From positions 556,941 through 620,940 of the forward strand of contig MU405213.1 in assembly GCA_022836615.1 (NCBI GenBank): a stretch of 64,000 nt of DNA, read 5' to 3'. Below, piece after piece: positions 20,927 through 32,889 of the stretch (its first letter is position 1; each line of letters begins with the position of its first letter). This DNA comes from Annulohypoxylon bovei var. microspora (lineage: Eukaryota; Ascomycota; Sordariomycetes; Xylariales; Hypoxylaceae). A program made the position numbers and the translations under genes. A model generated the notes under the pieces. That model was not told where the DNA came from and did no database searches. It was given only the letters and a program-made list of their open reading frames with translations.

Positions 20927-23716
20927 GCTTCAAATGTTCATAAGGTAGGACAAGTAGCAAGTAGCGTTGCAGCCAAAAACCGCAGTGCGGAGACAAGCCC
21001 AGTCCAGACAGTCCAGATCAGTTTTCGAGAAGGCGCCTCCAGGCATTAAAACCTTCTGATGGTGACCTAATTAAGTGTTCAACGTTGTTGGTCATAATGG
21101 TCCGTGCGAAAGATTCCCTGTCATTCCATGAGCGGGACCAATGGGCTTAGCTGTGATCCAATCAATGCTGTTTGGGCTGGACTTGCCCAGGTGCTGTACA
21201 TACTTTTTGCTGGACTTGATCCCCGGACCTACAAAGCGTACCTACCTCTTATCAATGAGGTTTGTTTTTTTTACATCTCGATCAGAGCCAATGCCATCTT
21301 GCTGAATACATAATAACCTAGTGGTGCCGGGCTTAATACTTAATTATGTACTAGGTAGGTAAGCAACACTTTCCATTGTCTTAACTCTTTTTCTTCCTCA
21401 CTCCAAGTTTCGATTGTTTTTCTACTGATTTATCTATAATGCATACCTCCACCGCATGCTTCATGTCTTTTATACATACATATATGGATGCGTTTATTTC
21501 GTTATAACTGCTATCTAAGCCTACCTACATAGGTATCTATGGATCTATGGATATTACTTGTTAAGTATCCAAACCTATACACACCGTACTTACCTACATA
21601 GTAACGCATACCTTAGGTATGTACCGAAAGACGTACGTATGGATTATACTGTACCGTATTTGTGCCGCCACTCACACGCCGGCAAGAATTTGTTTTTCGA
21701 ATAATTCCCATTCCGTAAACAAACACCTTGGCCCAGCATTACGGGTACCTCTCTTACAGGTATGCTTTCGTCCATCGGTACGCTATCACTCGCCGAGGCC
21801 CCTCTGCATGCAGAATCACGTCCAAATCATCCGAGTACAACTGTAATGTATTGTACAGCACAATCCAATCTTTACCTACCTAGTACTCACCACTCTTGAC
21901 CAACCAGTCTTTACACGTATCGACGGCATGAATCATTGCCTGTAAGATCCCTGCCCACCTTGGACTGTGGATTCTTCGAAATCCCGCCATCCTCTCATAA
22001 GTAGTACTTGAAAGCCACCTAGTATTGTCCGTCTAATGCATACCTACATATAAAAAAACATCGAGATTTTTTACGGCCAAGATGTCGCAATGTTATCAGC
22101 TTGCTAGTTCCTGAGTCCGAGGTCTTCTACAGAAAGGAGACATATTAGTAAGCCGGCTATAGCACACCTACCCAGCATACCAAGCAACCTCCATACCTGC
22201 TGTTTCCTCTTTGACCTCCGGTATCGCCAACCTGCTGTCATACCTCATTAGACGATTCCCGTGCAGATTTCTATCGAACATCGTCCTTATTAGGCTGTCT
22301 TGGTGGCGCAAAGTGTTCAATTTTACGTACAACTTCTATAGTGGTTCCTTGATAATACATACCGACGAAGTGTTAGTTCACGCCGTTTGTTTACCTCTCA
22401 CGTTCGTCAATTTTTCTCAGCCGAAACAGCAGCCAATAGGCCATCTTATAAAGCGTGTCAAGCTTAGGCAAATCCGCGGTCCACCAGTGTTGATCTTGCT
22501 CTCTTTACGCATATAAGATCAATGCCGGCTTTGGAAGCACGCATAATGTGGCCTATTATAGCGCTCGCTCAAGCTTAGCGCAAGCGCGATCCTGCGACCA
22601 CTTCTCTTAAGCTAATAGGTTAGGTATATACAATTTAAGGCAGAGATGGCTATGGATGGCGACAACATATGGACTCATGTTATTTATGGTAATTCTTATT
22701 CTACGCAGTGCGTTTATAGTGTCTTGACCGTACCCATATATTTATTTTCGTGTCTTTTAGACTACTAAAATACTGGTGGTATCAAAGGCTTTTCTATGCT
22801 GATTTCTCTTCTTTTTATTTCATCCCCTTTAGACCTGGACCACCTAAGCGCTATCTAATATATAGTTACCCATAAATTGGAGTTGTAAATAACGAGAATT
22901 TCCGACATCGACAACCATGACACTTAATCTTATCACCGACAGGAGATAGAAATACAATACCGGTTCTAGAGAGGTGTATAATTTATACTTGGCTTACATA
23001 TGCAAATCATATGAGCTTTAGTTGTGGCCACTGCTGGTTGGGCATAGCTTGGTCAAAGGCGACGGCCACGCCAACAGAAGACAGTCAATAGGACCAGAAC
23101 CATGAACTGGCAGTGGATATCGCGGCAAGTATTTCTATTGGTTCTGTCTTATAATTATTCAGAACTTGCTATAGAGCCAATGTCGCGTTGAATTATGTTG
23201 CAACTGAACTTCGCGCTCATTAGACCACAGCGAGATGTACATCTACCGTGCCGTTGTGCAGTAGGAGGTTCTCGTCACAGATGTTTCTTCGTGTACTTGC
23301 TATAGCAACAACTTTCTTCCGTATAGAAAGTGGCAGTACTTGTTCGAGAGCGCTATAATGGAGTAGGTTACAAATCTAACCTGAATTCGGTGTCTCGGAG
23401 AACCAACTATTTCATAGCGATGGGAAAAGCCCTGGGAAACGCGTTATTAATTGGAACCTTATAAGACATCGAAGGATATGTGAAAAGCAAAATCACTTGT
23501 ATGGACAAGCCACGAGGTGAATTTCGACCTTGTCCATGAAAATAAAGAAAGGGGCCTCATAGTAGAAGTATGCATCCGCCTTCACCTATTGACCTAGGAA
23601 AGAAGGCATGCAAATATGAGGTAAAAACTAACCGGTGTAAACGAGATGATGAACGGAAAACTATCTCATATGGGAAGATTCAAATGCTGTAATTTTGAAA
23701 ATGGGACGAAGATGGG

Positions 23717-24136
23717 ATGAATAGTATGGGGGAAGTCGATATCTTGATAAAACTAAAGGATCGCCAAGACCAGCTGTTTGTTTTAAGTAAAACAATTCGT
23801 CGTTTGGAGCTTTACTTTAGAAACATAGCGTGTGACTTTGATGCATTTGATGAGGATATCATCATTGAAAATGTTTCACTTGAAGCTGCATGTCTGCAAT
23901 GCAACATCGAAGGCTTAATAAATCGGCGGCACACCGGGGTGAAGAAGATGGGCAAGCTCCGGGCCGATTCGGATCGGAGCCTACGAATGCCTCGGATATG
24001 GCGAAAAAGGAGGCTGACGTCAACTTCTAAAGCCGAAGAGCTAGTTCGTATATTCGAGGGTAATTTTCGAAGTGGATTGGAAATACGCGGTGTGATCATC
24101 GGTGTTGCCATATTTCATCCTTTAGTACCGAAATAA
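23717..24136 (+). CDS. Orphan ORF, hypothetical protein (doubtful)
   Basis: This 139-residue ORF is the longest in the 6.6-kb gene-poor stretch. It reads as alternating charged and hydrophobic residues consistent with helices (for example KDRQDQLFVLSKTIRRLELYF), then a basic middle (MPRIWRKRRLTSTSKAEELV). I recognise no domain. There is no clear promoter, intron or neighbour to support it. It could be a remnant of a decayed gene, a small lineage-specific protein, or chance. The start may be either of the first two Met codons. Confidence 0.2.
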   Translation: MNSMGEVDILIKLKDRQDQLFVLSKTIRRLELYFRNIACDFDAFDEDIIIENVSLEAACLQCNIEGLINRRHTGVKKMGKLRADSDRSLRMPRIWRKRRLTSTSKAEELVRIFEGNFRSGLEIRGVIIGVAIFHPLVPK

Positions 24137-26814
24137 GCGAAGGAGAGCTGTGCCGGAACGTGGACGCAACTTCGGAACTGACGATATTTGACAAGGTACT
24201 TAGGTAGGTAGTTTGTAGAAATATTGGTAAATCGCTGTCATCAATTTATGATAGTATTTTGTGACTTGGTATTTGCGTATATTACTATCCAAGGTCATCA
24301 ATAGCAAACCAATTGCATCATTACTAATGTACTTGCCAAGTTTAATTTCCTTACGTAGTCAGCTATGGCTCTATTGATGATATTAAGTGGTGTAATAAGC
24401 AACAGTCCTCACAGAAGGTCTAGCGTAATAACACAGCAACGAACAGCTAGCTATGTATCTAGGTAAATAGGTAGTTTATGAATTGTGTGACTGTTGCCTA
24501 CGCACATATGTCTTCTTCTGATGGTCATAGGATAGTCATATTAGAGAGGCGTTCTTTTAGACAACAAGCCGCGTCATGGTTTTCTAGGCATGATGCAAGA
24601 CATGAATAGTTTTGATGTGCCTAATGAAAACTAGACGGCAGTAGTGGCCATGATTCGTATGAAAAAGAAAATTAAATTACTTGGCTTGTTGCCTTTCCTC
24701 CGCTCCGTAAACTGTTAACACCGCAGTATATATCTCCTGAGTATAAACGGGCGAAATGTAATTCGGAGACTTTAAGTGGGTGAAGCCGCATCTAGACTTA
24801 GCTCCGTATATTCGGGGAGAAGACTTCCAATTAAGGTAGTTTCCTAGAGAAGGGATCGCATATGAGGAAAGTCGGAAACGCCGCACATATGTAAAGCGAG
24901 AGGGATAGACCGAGATCTTCGCTACGTCATCATCATCGTTTGACAGGTATTCAAGATGCCAAGGGTATTAGAATGTAGGTAGGTAAATGTGAGCTTCGTA
25001 AGGTAAGGTAAGGTAGCGGTCGTAACGCGTAACGTATAACACCCCTTGTAAGTGTCAAAATCTCACTCTGCCTCGGCATTTACCTATTCCATGATCGCAT
25101 AAATACATCTACAATTACTAGGATGTAATATGAGTATTAATTTTATGTTGAATGCTGTACATATTAAAGATGAGCGGTTAACTTTAAATAATACTTCTTT
25201 TTTGTGTTAGCTAAACTTTCAAAAGTTTAAAGTTACCATATTTTTTAAATTCGGCCAGTTGATGCCAGTTTAAAAGGTAACCTTGGAAGTGGTTTAACAT
25301 AAATCTACCAGCACTGAGGCGAGTCAAGTGTATCATGCAAAGGCGTACGTGGGTTTAGTGCGGCAGTTAGGTGATCCGAGCTTGTTAGTACCTAGGTACC
25401 TCCATAGCTTTTGATCTCCCGGGAATTGTTTGTCATACATACCGACCTAGGTAGTAGGTACATGGCTAGAGGTATGCAGTTTAGCTATACTTAAGTATCT
25501 TGGTACTTGGGAATTGATATGTACGTAAGTACATACATGTAAGTACCTACGGCACATCCCCGCTTTCTCTTTAAGCAATCCATCATCGAAGCTGGGTTTG
25601 TTGCTCGTTAACCCGCATTATTTGTTGCCTCCACCATCTCCCTTGACGAATGTACCTATGTATATAGCAAAAGCTCGGGTCATGTAGTATCCACTTATTG
25701 AAGCTCGCTTTCCCGATACACCAATGGTGTGGGTTTATTTACCTTAACAAACGTATTGTACATACGTACCGATGTAAGTAACGCACGTACCTAACGATCC
25801 CTGCTACATTGATTGCGAGGAACTTATCTGCCTGCAGCACCGGGGCAGGTGCCAATTGCCGCTTTGAAATCAGTACATGGCTTGATCGTATTCTGTATTC
25901 TTGTCTCATCCATCCTTCGTCTTTTAACTCCTGAACCAACTTCCCAACTCAACTTCATCAACACACCGACGTGAAGTTACATTCTATAATCCAAACGATC
26001 TTTTTACATGGTCGCGTATGCTAGACCAGTAGTAGGCCAACGGAGTAATCGAACTGTGCCTCCCTCACGCGTTTAACGTACAGGTAGGTTGAGCATCTTC
26101 TCTCACCCGAACACCTGGGCAATAAAGCACAAGCATTATCGAAACACCTTCCCCTCCTGACTCCTGAGTACCTACCTGGCACTGACCAGATCGGCGGTGT
26201 CTGCCTCGGACCACCTTCGTCCCCTAAGGTTTCCTATTCTCATCAAACATACAAACTATCTTCGGTTCTTTCTTTTTTGTATCCTCTTCCATCCATCTTT
26301 TTTTTCATCATAACACTTTTATCTACCCCGTCTCTTTTTGCCGATATTCATCGTTTGTACCTTATTTATACCCATACTCTTCGGCTACGCCTTTGTTCGG
26401 TCCTTGATTGAGACCACGAATCCACGACACGGCTCTTGAAGCTGACCGCCTAAATCTAGGAAGTGCAGTACCACAAACACCACCATTCCCCGATAAGCGA
26501 CATCGTCCACCTGACACTTAGTAATCTGATTGCCTTTGGTACATATGTATGTAATACCCTGCCCTGCTCTCTTGTTCTTTTATGTATTGTTCAACCCGCT
26601 CCTTTCCTACCTATCAAGCCTAAGTGCCAGCATTTGCACCATCTCCCACCACTTCCCACCATAAAGTTCTTTGCGGAGTGTATCGCCTCGTCATTAATTG
26701 ACGGACACCCGACCCCTTCTTTCTTTTTTTCTCCCCTTTCCCCATCAATACATTGACAAAACTTTAACTTAATCATCTAACAAGCTCTGTTCCCATATTA
26801 GTCTCCTGGCAAAG
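24137..26814. other. Gene-poor intergenic region, right part, with nbr1 leader
   Basis: AT-rich DNA with many TAGGTA/TACCTA motifs (about 24200, 24975, 25390, 25445) and a short GGTAA repeat near 25002-25014. From about 26200 to 26814 the plus strand turns strongly pyrimidine-rich (TTTCTTTTTT, CTCTTCC), as in long 5' leaders of fungal genes, and runs into the nbr1 start codon. No gene was recognised. Confidence 0.5.
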
Positions 26815-27191
26815 ATGGCTTCGTCATCAGCCTCAACGCCCGACACCTTGATTACCCTCAAGGTTAGCTTTGATGGTGTAACCCGTCGGTTTAAGCTTCC
26901 TCTTCGTGAGCTTGTTGTATCTACATTGGAGGATAAAGTAAGCTACTTCTACATGACACCGGCACATCTATCCTCTATTCTTTTTCCTTTGAACTAATCA
27001 TTTGCTAACATCATATTCGTAGCTACGAACTTTCTTGCAGATTCCTGTTGGAACAACAGCCGCATTTGAACGCTATTCAGATTCGGCTGGCTCATTCGTT
27101 CCCCTGCATCCAACCAATATCCATGCGTACAAGCAACTTTACCGAGCTGCCAAAGCTAAGCAAAAGTTAAAGTTGCGAGTTACTGCTCAGA

Positions 27192-27265
<74 letters not shown>

Positions 27266-29827
27266 ACCGAGCCTGAGGTTGAGCACGAACCCGAACCCGA
27301 AGCTGTACAAGAACCCGAAGAGGTCAAGGCGCCCAAGCCTGTTACTATTGAGGATGAGCCTGAGATTGAGTCGAAGGTTGATGTTGAGCCTGCCGTCCGT
27401 GTGCCTGCACTAGATTTGACATCTGAAGCCCCAGTTCCTGCTGAGACTTCCACCGAGACCCCCACCGACGTCCTGGATTCTATTTCTGTGTCTGACATTC
27501 ACTCAAATCTGCCCGACTTCATTAAGCTATGGCGTACACACGGTATGCCTAGCATTCATGTTAGACGAGACGACGAAGGCAAGGAAGTAGTCGACCTAGT
27601 TAAGCCTACAGCTACAGCTACAACTACAGTTGAACCCCTGGTAGTACTTCAGACCAATGAGGAAATGTCATCAAGTCTGAACGAAACCTGTCGATGCCCG
27701 TTCTCCCAGGCTCCGCCACGATTAGCTGATGCCCACCGTCAACTAAGCGAACTCCAGAAGAGAGAGTCTGCTTCGCGGGAGACACTGCCCGCTTGCACTA
27801 AAGGCCAAGGGTTGCCGGAGCCTTATCGTTCCCGCAATATCTCACCAAAGGTAGAAGCAAGGGCGAGGGCAAGAGCTGAGGAAGCAAAGGTAGAGGAAGA
27901 CAAGATGGAGGAGACCATGGCTGTTCCCAGTTTTCCCAAGCGCCCCTTTACTGTATGCTGCAACAGCTGTGACCGAGGTGTTCCCGATGCTCATTTCCAC
28001 TGTTCTACATGCGATGATGGCGATTTCGATCTTTGCCAAGATTGTGTTAACCAGGGCATAACATGCTATGGCGATGGACACTGGCTCATCAAGCGAACCA
28101 TCAAGGACGGTCAAATTAATTATAGTAGCACTCACGTTGCTCCTAAGATGCCCCGACCCCAGCCGACTAAGGAGGCTACTGCTCCTTCGGTTAATCTACC
28201 TATGAGACCCGCCGAGAGCACAAGCTGGGCACGGACCATGAATTTGTCTCACAATGATCGGACCTGCAACTGCTGTGTTCAGGATTTCCCCGGAGCGGAT
28301 TTCCTGCACTGCACAACATGCGATGATTACGATCTCTGCAAGAATTGTTTTGCTAAGGATGAGCATGGTCATCACCCCGGACATGGTTTCGTCCCCGCCG
28401 TGAAAGGTACGGCTTTCGATCACAGCGTATCTTCGCGTCTAGCTCCCGGCCGAAACGCTACTCACAACGCTATCTGTGACGGCTGCGATAAATATGTACG
28501 CGGCATTCGACACAAGTGCCTTGATTGCCCTGACTGGGACTACTGTTCGGAATGCGTACAAAATGCCGACTTCATCCACGCAAATCATCGTTTCGTGGCC
28601 ATTTACGAGCCTTTGGCTGACCGAGCGATGCAATCCGCATCTCGTGGTGTCCACTATGGCATCTGCTGCGACGGTCCATTATGTGCGACTACCCGTGGAG
28701 GTTCATCGAAGTACATCGCCGGTGTGCGGTATAAGTGCGCCGTCTGCCACGATACCGACTTCTGTGCCAACTGCGAGGCTAATCCCTCTAACACGCACAA
28801 TAAGACACACCCTCTAATTAAGTTCAAGACACCCGTGCGTCATGTTAGCGTCACCACCACCGGCGAGCACGAGGATGGTCAGCGCTTGCCGACGATGGGC
28901 GACCGCGTTGCTCGAGCCATGGCGGCAGATGCTTCAATCCACGAGAACATCACCGCTACTCCTGTACAAACTGTTGTTGATGTAGAACCTACAGAGCAGC
29001 AGCTACCCACGCCAGAGGAGAATGAGGAGGAGACCGAAGTTAAAGACGAAGTGGATGTTGAAGAAGCAACTCTGGTCGAGAAGTTGTCGAACACATCTGA
29101 CCTTGTCGCTGTCTTCCAGCACGATAGAGTCGCTGATGGAACCGTCCTGCCTCCTAACCACACTTTCGAGCAGGTCTGGGTTCTCCGAAATGAGGGCACA
29201 GATCCTTGGCCAGCTGGCTGCTCGGTCAAGTTCGTTGGTGGTGACTACATGGGAGCTGTCGACCCCACTCACCCGGCTGGTATTCACGAGCTGGTTTCGG
29301 CTTCCGAGTCGACTATCTGCTATAGCGCACTTAACCCCGGCCAAGAATTCCCTTTCACTGTCTTGATGCGCACCCCCGACCGAGAGGGTAAGGTGATTTC
29401 GTATTGGCGATTGACAACACCTGATGGCGTCAAGTTCGGTCACAAGTTATGGTGTGACGTAACCGTCCAGGCATCTCCCAAGGCCGTGGAGGCCCAACCC
29501 CTATCTAAGCAGGAAGTAGTCAACGGCTCTTCGCCTGTCCCTGACGTAGCCGAGAGCCAGATGATCATTCCCAAACTGGAGCACGAATCACCATCTGCCA
29601 GCATGCATGAGATTGCTCGGTCAGAGGGAGAAGTAGAGACGGAGACTGACACACTCGCGCAATCTGTGCAAGATGAGCAGGAGGAAGAGGAGTTTGAGGA
29701 CTGCGGTGAAGACGAAGAGTGGGCAGAATCTGACGAGGGTTTCATGACCGATGAGGAGTACGACATCCTCGACGCATCAGACGAAGAATACCTCTCGGAA
29801 CAGCACAAGCCAGCATCAAAGAAGTAA
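26815..29827 (+). CDS. nbr1: Selective autophagy receptor NBR1 homologue
   Basis: Exons 26815-26937 and 27023-29827 give 975 residues. It links cargo to Atg8 on forming autophagosomes, in fungi notably for pexophagy and related routes. An N-terminal PB1-like domain (about 12-95) crosses the intron and includes AAFERYSDSAGSFVPL. A Pro-Glu dipeptide run follows. Four ZZ zinc fingers lie at about 347-400 (CCNSCDRG), 452-500 (CNCCVQDF), 522-570 (CDGCDKYV) and 585-640 (CAVCHDTDFCANC). The NBR1 four-tryptophan domain is at about 731-855 (EQVWVLRNEGTDPWPAGC, ISYWRLTTPDG, KLWCDV). The acidic C-terminus holds DEEYDIL near residue 953, a good LIR candidate (aromatic-x-x-aliphatic after acids). No UBA domain is seen, as in other fungal NBR1 proteins. 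The exon-2 acceptor TAG at 27020-27022 gives the PB1 sequence LRTFLQIP. Confidence 0.93.
27194..27265 (+). repeat. In-frame CCTGAG hexanucleotide repeat encoding 12 Pro-Glu units in nbr1
   Basis: Twelve perfect copies of CCTGAG encode Pro-Glu dipeptides, then imperfect ETEPEVEHEPEPE. It lies just after the PB1 domain, in the linker before the ZZ fingers. Slippage would change linker length by two residues per unit without a frameshift. Confidence 0.95.
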
Positions 29828-30717
29828 ACAACAGAGATACCTCGCGATACATTCGTCCTCGGGATACCGGGCACGATAATTCCGAGAGCTGACTTGGTAA
29901 CAAAGCAGGAGGTTGTTAGTTTTAGTGTGCTCTCCGTTTCTTGTTTCCCATGTCGGTGCCGGTTCCCAGGAGTATCTGTTCACTGACGATTTATTTGTTT
30001 CCGGCTAGAGGTTACGATAACCTCTACATATGCCACATCACATCCCCATCACATTCCACTCATTAGCTAGGCAACAGGAACAGATTGGCATGCGCAGGAG
30101 CTATAGGGATAGGGTCCGGTAGCTCAATTCACTTGTGTTGTATAAGCTTGTGCGAATTATGATGTACTTTCACTAGGTACTAATACTATTGCTATTAATG
30201 TGCTATCTTTGACCGTACCAAATTGATATGTCTACGCAGCTTAAACCTAAGGTGCTTACGACAAGGTGGAGTAAATTGACCCCACTTCTTGGATAAGCGC
30301 AAGTGCGTCTTCCCCAAATTCAGCCGCCGCGAGAGACTGGAAGGGGGGTCTCGTCCCACATAGGTACCTAGTACATAGAGCCGGGTCCTACCGAGATTCT
30401 ATCAATTGACAGGGGTTAAATGTACGTGCAAGTTGTCCTCTAATATCGATAGCTTGGTAAAAGTGCGATTCTGTTATTCCGCGATTCCAACATCATCCAC
30501 CTTCACCTCGTCAATGGTCAATCCCAACCACCACTACTTTCTCTTATCCAATAATTCGATATTAACCTTCGGCCCTTTGATTGAAACAGATGCCGTGATA
30601 GCTCTGCCTGGCTAGACGTCTTGGGGAGCCTGCAGCGCGTTCGGAATCGCATACGGACAGCCTACCTAAGGTGCTCGATACACGATACTGGATCCTGGAT
30701 AGGGGATCGCCGTCACG
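29828..30717. other. Intergenic region, nbr1 to erv41
   Basis: It holds the nbr1 3' region and the erv41 promoter, both genes being on the plus strand. A TAGGTACCTAGTAC motif lies near 30361. The ORF at 30406-30615 has no domain and is probably chance. Confidence 0.5.
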
Positions 30718-32028
30718 ATGAACGGCTACGAGGAGAAAAGCCACTACGATGAGTCACCGGAATCGGAGAACTTCGTGCGCGCCTTCGACGCTTTTCGTAA
30801 GTGTGCCTTGCTTCCCTATCTACCAAGGAGGGAGTCAAGTTGCGGAAATAATCGAAGCTAACCCGTGGCATTTTTAACTCTCCCTAGCCAAATCGAAACC
30901 CCAGTATGTAACGCACACGTCGGGAGGTGGGAAGTGGACGGTAGCAATGTCGTTGGTATCGTTCGTACTGCTGTGGTCAGAGCTGGGGCGCTGGTGGCAG
31001 GGCGAGGAGAACCACACGTTCGCGGTCGAGAAGGGCGTCGGGCACAGCATGCAGATCAACCTGGACGTCGTTCTCAAGATGAAGTGCAAGGACCTGCACG
31101 TCAACGTGCAGGACGCCGCCGGTGATCGCATCCTGGCCGCCTCGCGCCTGCAGGAGGATGCGACTTCCTGGGGGCAGTGGGTCGATGCGAAGGGCGTGCA
31201 CAAGCTGGGCAGGGACAGCCAGGGCCGCGCCGTCACCGGCGCCGGTTGGCACGACGAGGGGTTTGGCGAGGAGCACGTTCACGATATCGTTGCTATGGGA
31301 CGTAAGAAGGCTCGTTGGGGGAAGACGCCGAGGCTCTGGGGCGCCGAGGCCGATAGCTGCCGTATCTATGGGAGTTTGGACCTGAATAAGGTCCAGGGCG
31401 ATTTCCACATTACTGCGAGAGGTCATGGGTATGCTGAGGCTGGGACGCATTTGGATCACGGTGGTAAGTACAGTCTATTGCTCCTCTTCTCTTTATTCCG
31501 GCTAAGGCCAAGAAGTTTGAGAAGCGCAACGCTAACTCGCCTCCTCATACAGCCTTCAACTTCTCCCACGTCATCTCGGAACTCTCGTTCGGCCCCTACT
31601 ACCCGTCTCTCGTGAACCCCCTCGACCGCACCATCAACCTGGCCGAGGCGCACTTCCACAAGTTCCAATACTTCATGTCGGTGGTGCCGACGATCTACAG
31701 CGTGCAGCGGGGCTCGGGCTCGGCGCCGGCGGAGCGCACCATCTTCACGAACCAGTACGCCGTCACGGAGCAGAGCAAGGAGATCAACGAGCGCCTGGTG
31801 CCCGGCCTGTTCTTCAAGTACGACATCGAGCCCATCCTGCTGCACGTCGAGGAGCGCCGCGACAGCTTCCTCACCTTCGGCGTCAAGGTCGTCAACATCC
31901 TGAGCGGCGTCCTCGTCGCCTGCCACTGGGGCTTCACCATGAGCGAATGGCTGAGGGAGGTCGTCGGCCGCAGGCGGAGGAAGCAGAGCGAGGGCGTCAT
32001 CGGCGCCAAGGACCACTACGACGATTGA
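30718..32028 (+). CDS. erv41: ER-derived vesicle protein Erv41 (ERGIC2-like)
   Basis: Exons 30718-30796, 30888-31463 and 31553-32028 give 376 residues. Erv41 with Erv46 cycles between ER and Golgi in COPII/COPI vesicles as a cargo receptor. After a short cytosolic N-terminus (DESPESENFVRAFDAF) comes membrane segment 1 (VAMSLVSFVLLWSEL). A lumenal domain follows, with MQINLDVVLKMKCKDLHVNV and CRIYGSLDLNKVQGDFHITARGH, both typical ERGIC-N/COPII-coated ERV signatures. Then come FNFSHVISELSFGPYYPSLVNPLD and GLFFKYDIEPILLHV, membrane segment 2 (GVKVVNILSGVLVACHWGFT) and a basic tail (RRRRK). Exons 2 and 3 are GC-rich. Both introns are GT-AG and phases agree. Confidence 0.92.
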
Positions 32029-32889
32029 TGGACTGGGGATTCTGCGCTTACCTACCCAGATAAGCATCGCGAGAACGACGACGACAAAGACCGTGTAGTC
32101 TGTCTGCATGTACCACTAGCCCGGAAGAAGAGTTGGTTGCGCAACAGGGAAATGGAAGGAAGGAAGGAAAGAAAGAAAGAAAAGGAAGAGGATTCGAAAT
32201 CGAATCGAATCGATCTGGTTCCGGCACCTTTGTTTTGGGTAAAAACACTGTTTTTTGTAGAATCTTCAAATCTTATGGAGTTCGGGGGGCAGAGGGAGCT
32301 CGGCATATAGCGCGAATATTGAATACTTATCAATCGATGACTTAGACTTGAATTTGGCCTTTTGTTTCGGGGGTTCTTCCCCATATTCTAGCTATGGGCG
32401 AGACGGGGTAAGATGAGAAAATGTAGAACCGCTCCTAACTACCTAGCTGGTGTAGACAAAGATATGGGCGGAGCGGAGTTCGGAACTCAAGATTCTCAAA
32501 GTATTGGAATAGACAAGGTAGGTAATTCAACCAAATGCATTAATAACCCAAAAATATCTAGGTGTATATAAATTTTTACGCATGCAAGATTTAAAGTCGC
32601 CATTACAGACAACATTCGAAGTGCTTTCGACGTATACTCATTCCTTGCAATAACCCCCAACTCCTAGCAAAACATGCCAATTCCCATTTTAGATCATGTT
32701 AATCATGTTTAAAACGAATAGACAGACAGACCCCTTAAACCGTACGACCTGTTTATCGATGCTTTATAATTTATATATAGCCTTCTCTTTACGAGAACAT
32801 TTGCCAACGACCTTGGAAACACTGCCGAGACACGGTTATCACGAACCTGTAATTTTGACATGCCAGCCTAGCCCAGTCGATTCGGTTCG
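32029..32889. other. Convergent intergenic region
   Basis: This lies between the 3' ends of erv41 and the Bre4-like gene. It contains a purine-rich stretch (GGAAGGAAAGAAAG, about 32155-32190) and a short AATCG repeat near 32196-32212. No gene was seen; minus-strand ORFs here are shadows or composition artefacts. Confidence 0.55.

Larger units (their letters stand above)
20162..23716. other. Gene-poor AT-rich intergenic region, left part
   Basis: The first 500 bp should hold the 5' leader and promoter of the Barentsz-type gene. Beyond that are TAGGTA/TACCTA motifs (about 20815, 21350, 21530, 21880), two short tandem repeats at 20844-20926, and small ORFs such as 22211-22516 that lack domains. 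No tRNA, snRNA or transposase was recognised. Confidence 0.5.

Noticed and set aside
22211..22516. 101-residue ORF in the gene-poor stretch
   Set aside because: Hydrophobic and basic mix without a recognisable domain; likely chance in AT-rich DNA.
20162..26814. Possible tRNA genes or a transposon in the large gap
   Set aside because: I looked for T-loop-like GTTCGANNC sequences on both strands and for transposase or reverse-transcriptase-like ORFs and found none; a proper covariance-model and BLASTX search was not possible.
27187..27498. Minus-strand ORF rich in Gly-Ser repeats
   Set aside because: It is the antisense of the Pro-Glu repeat of nbr1.
31456..32109. 217-residue minus-strand ORF over erv41 exon 3
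   Set aside because: GC-rich shadow of a well-supported exon; no family resemblance.
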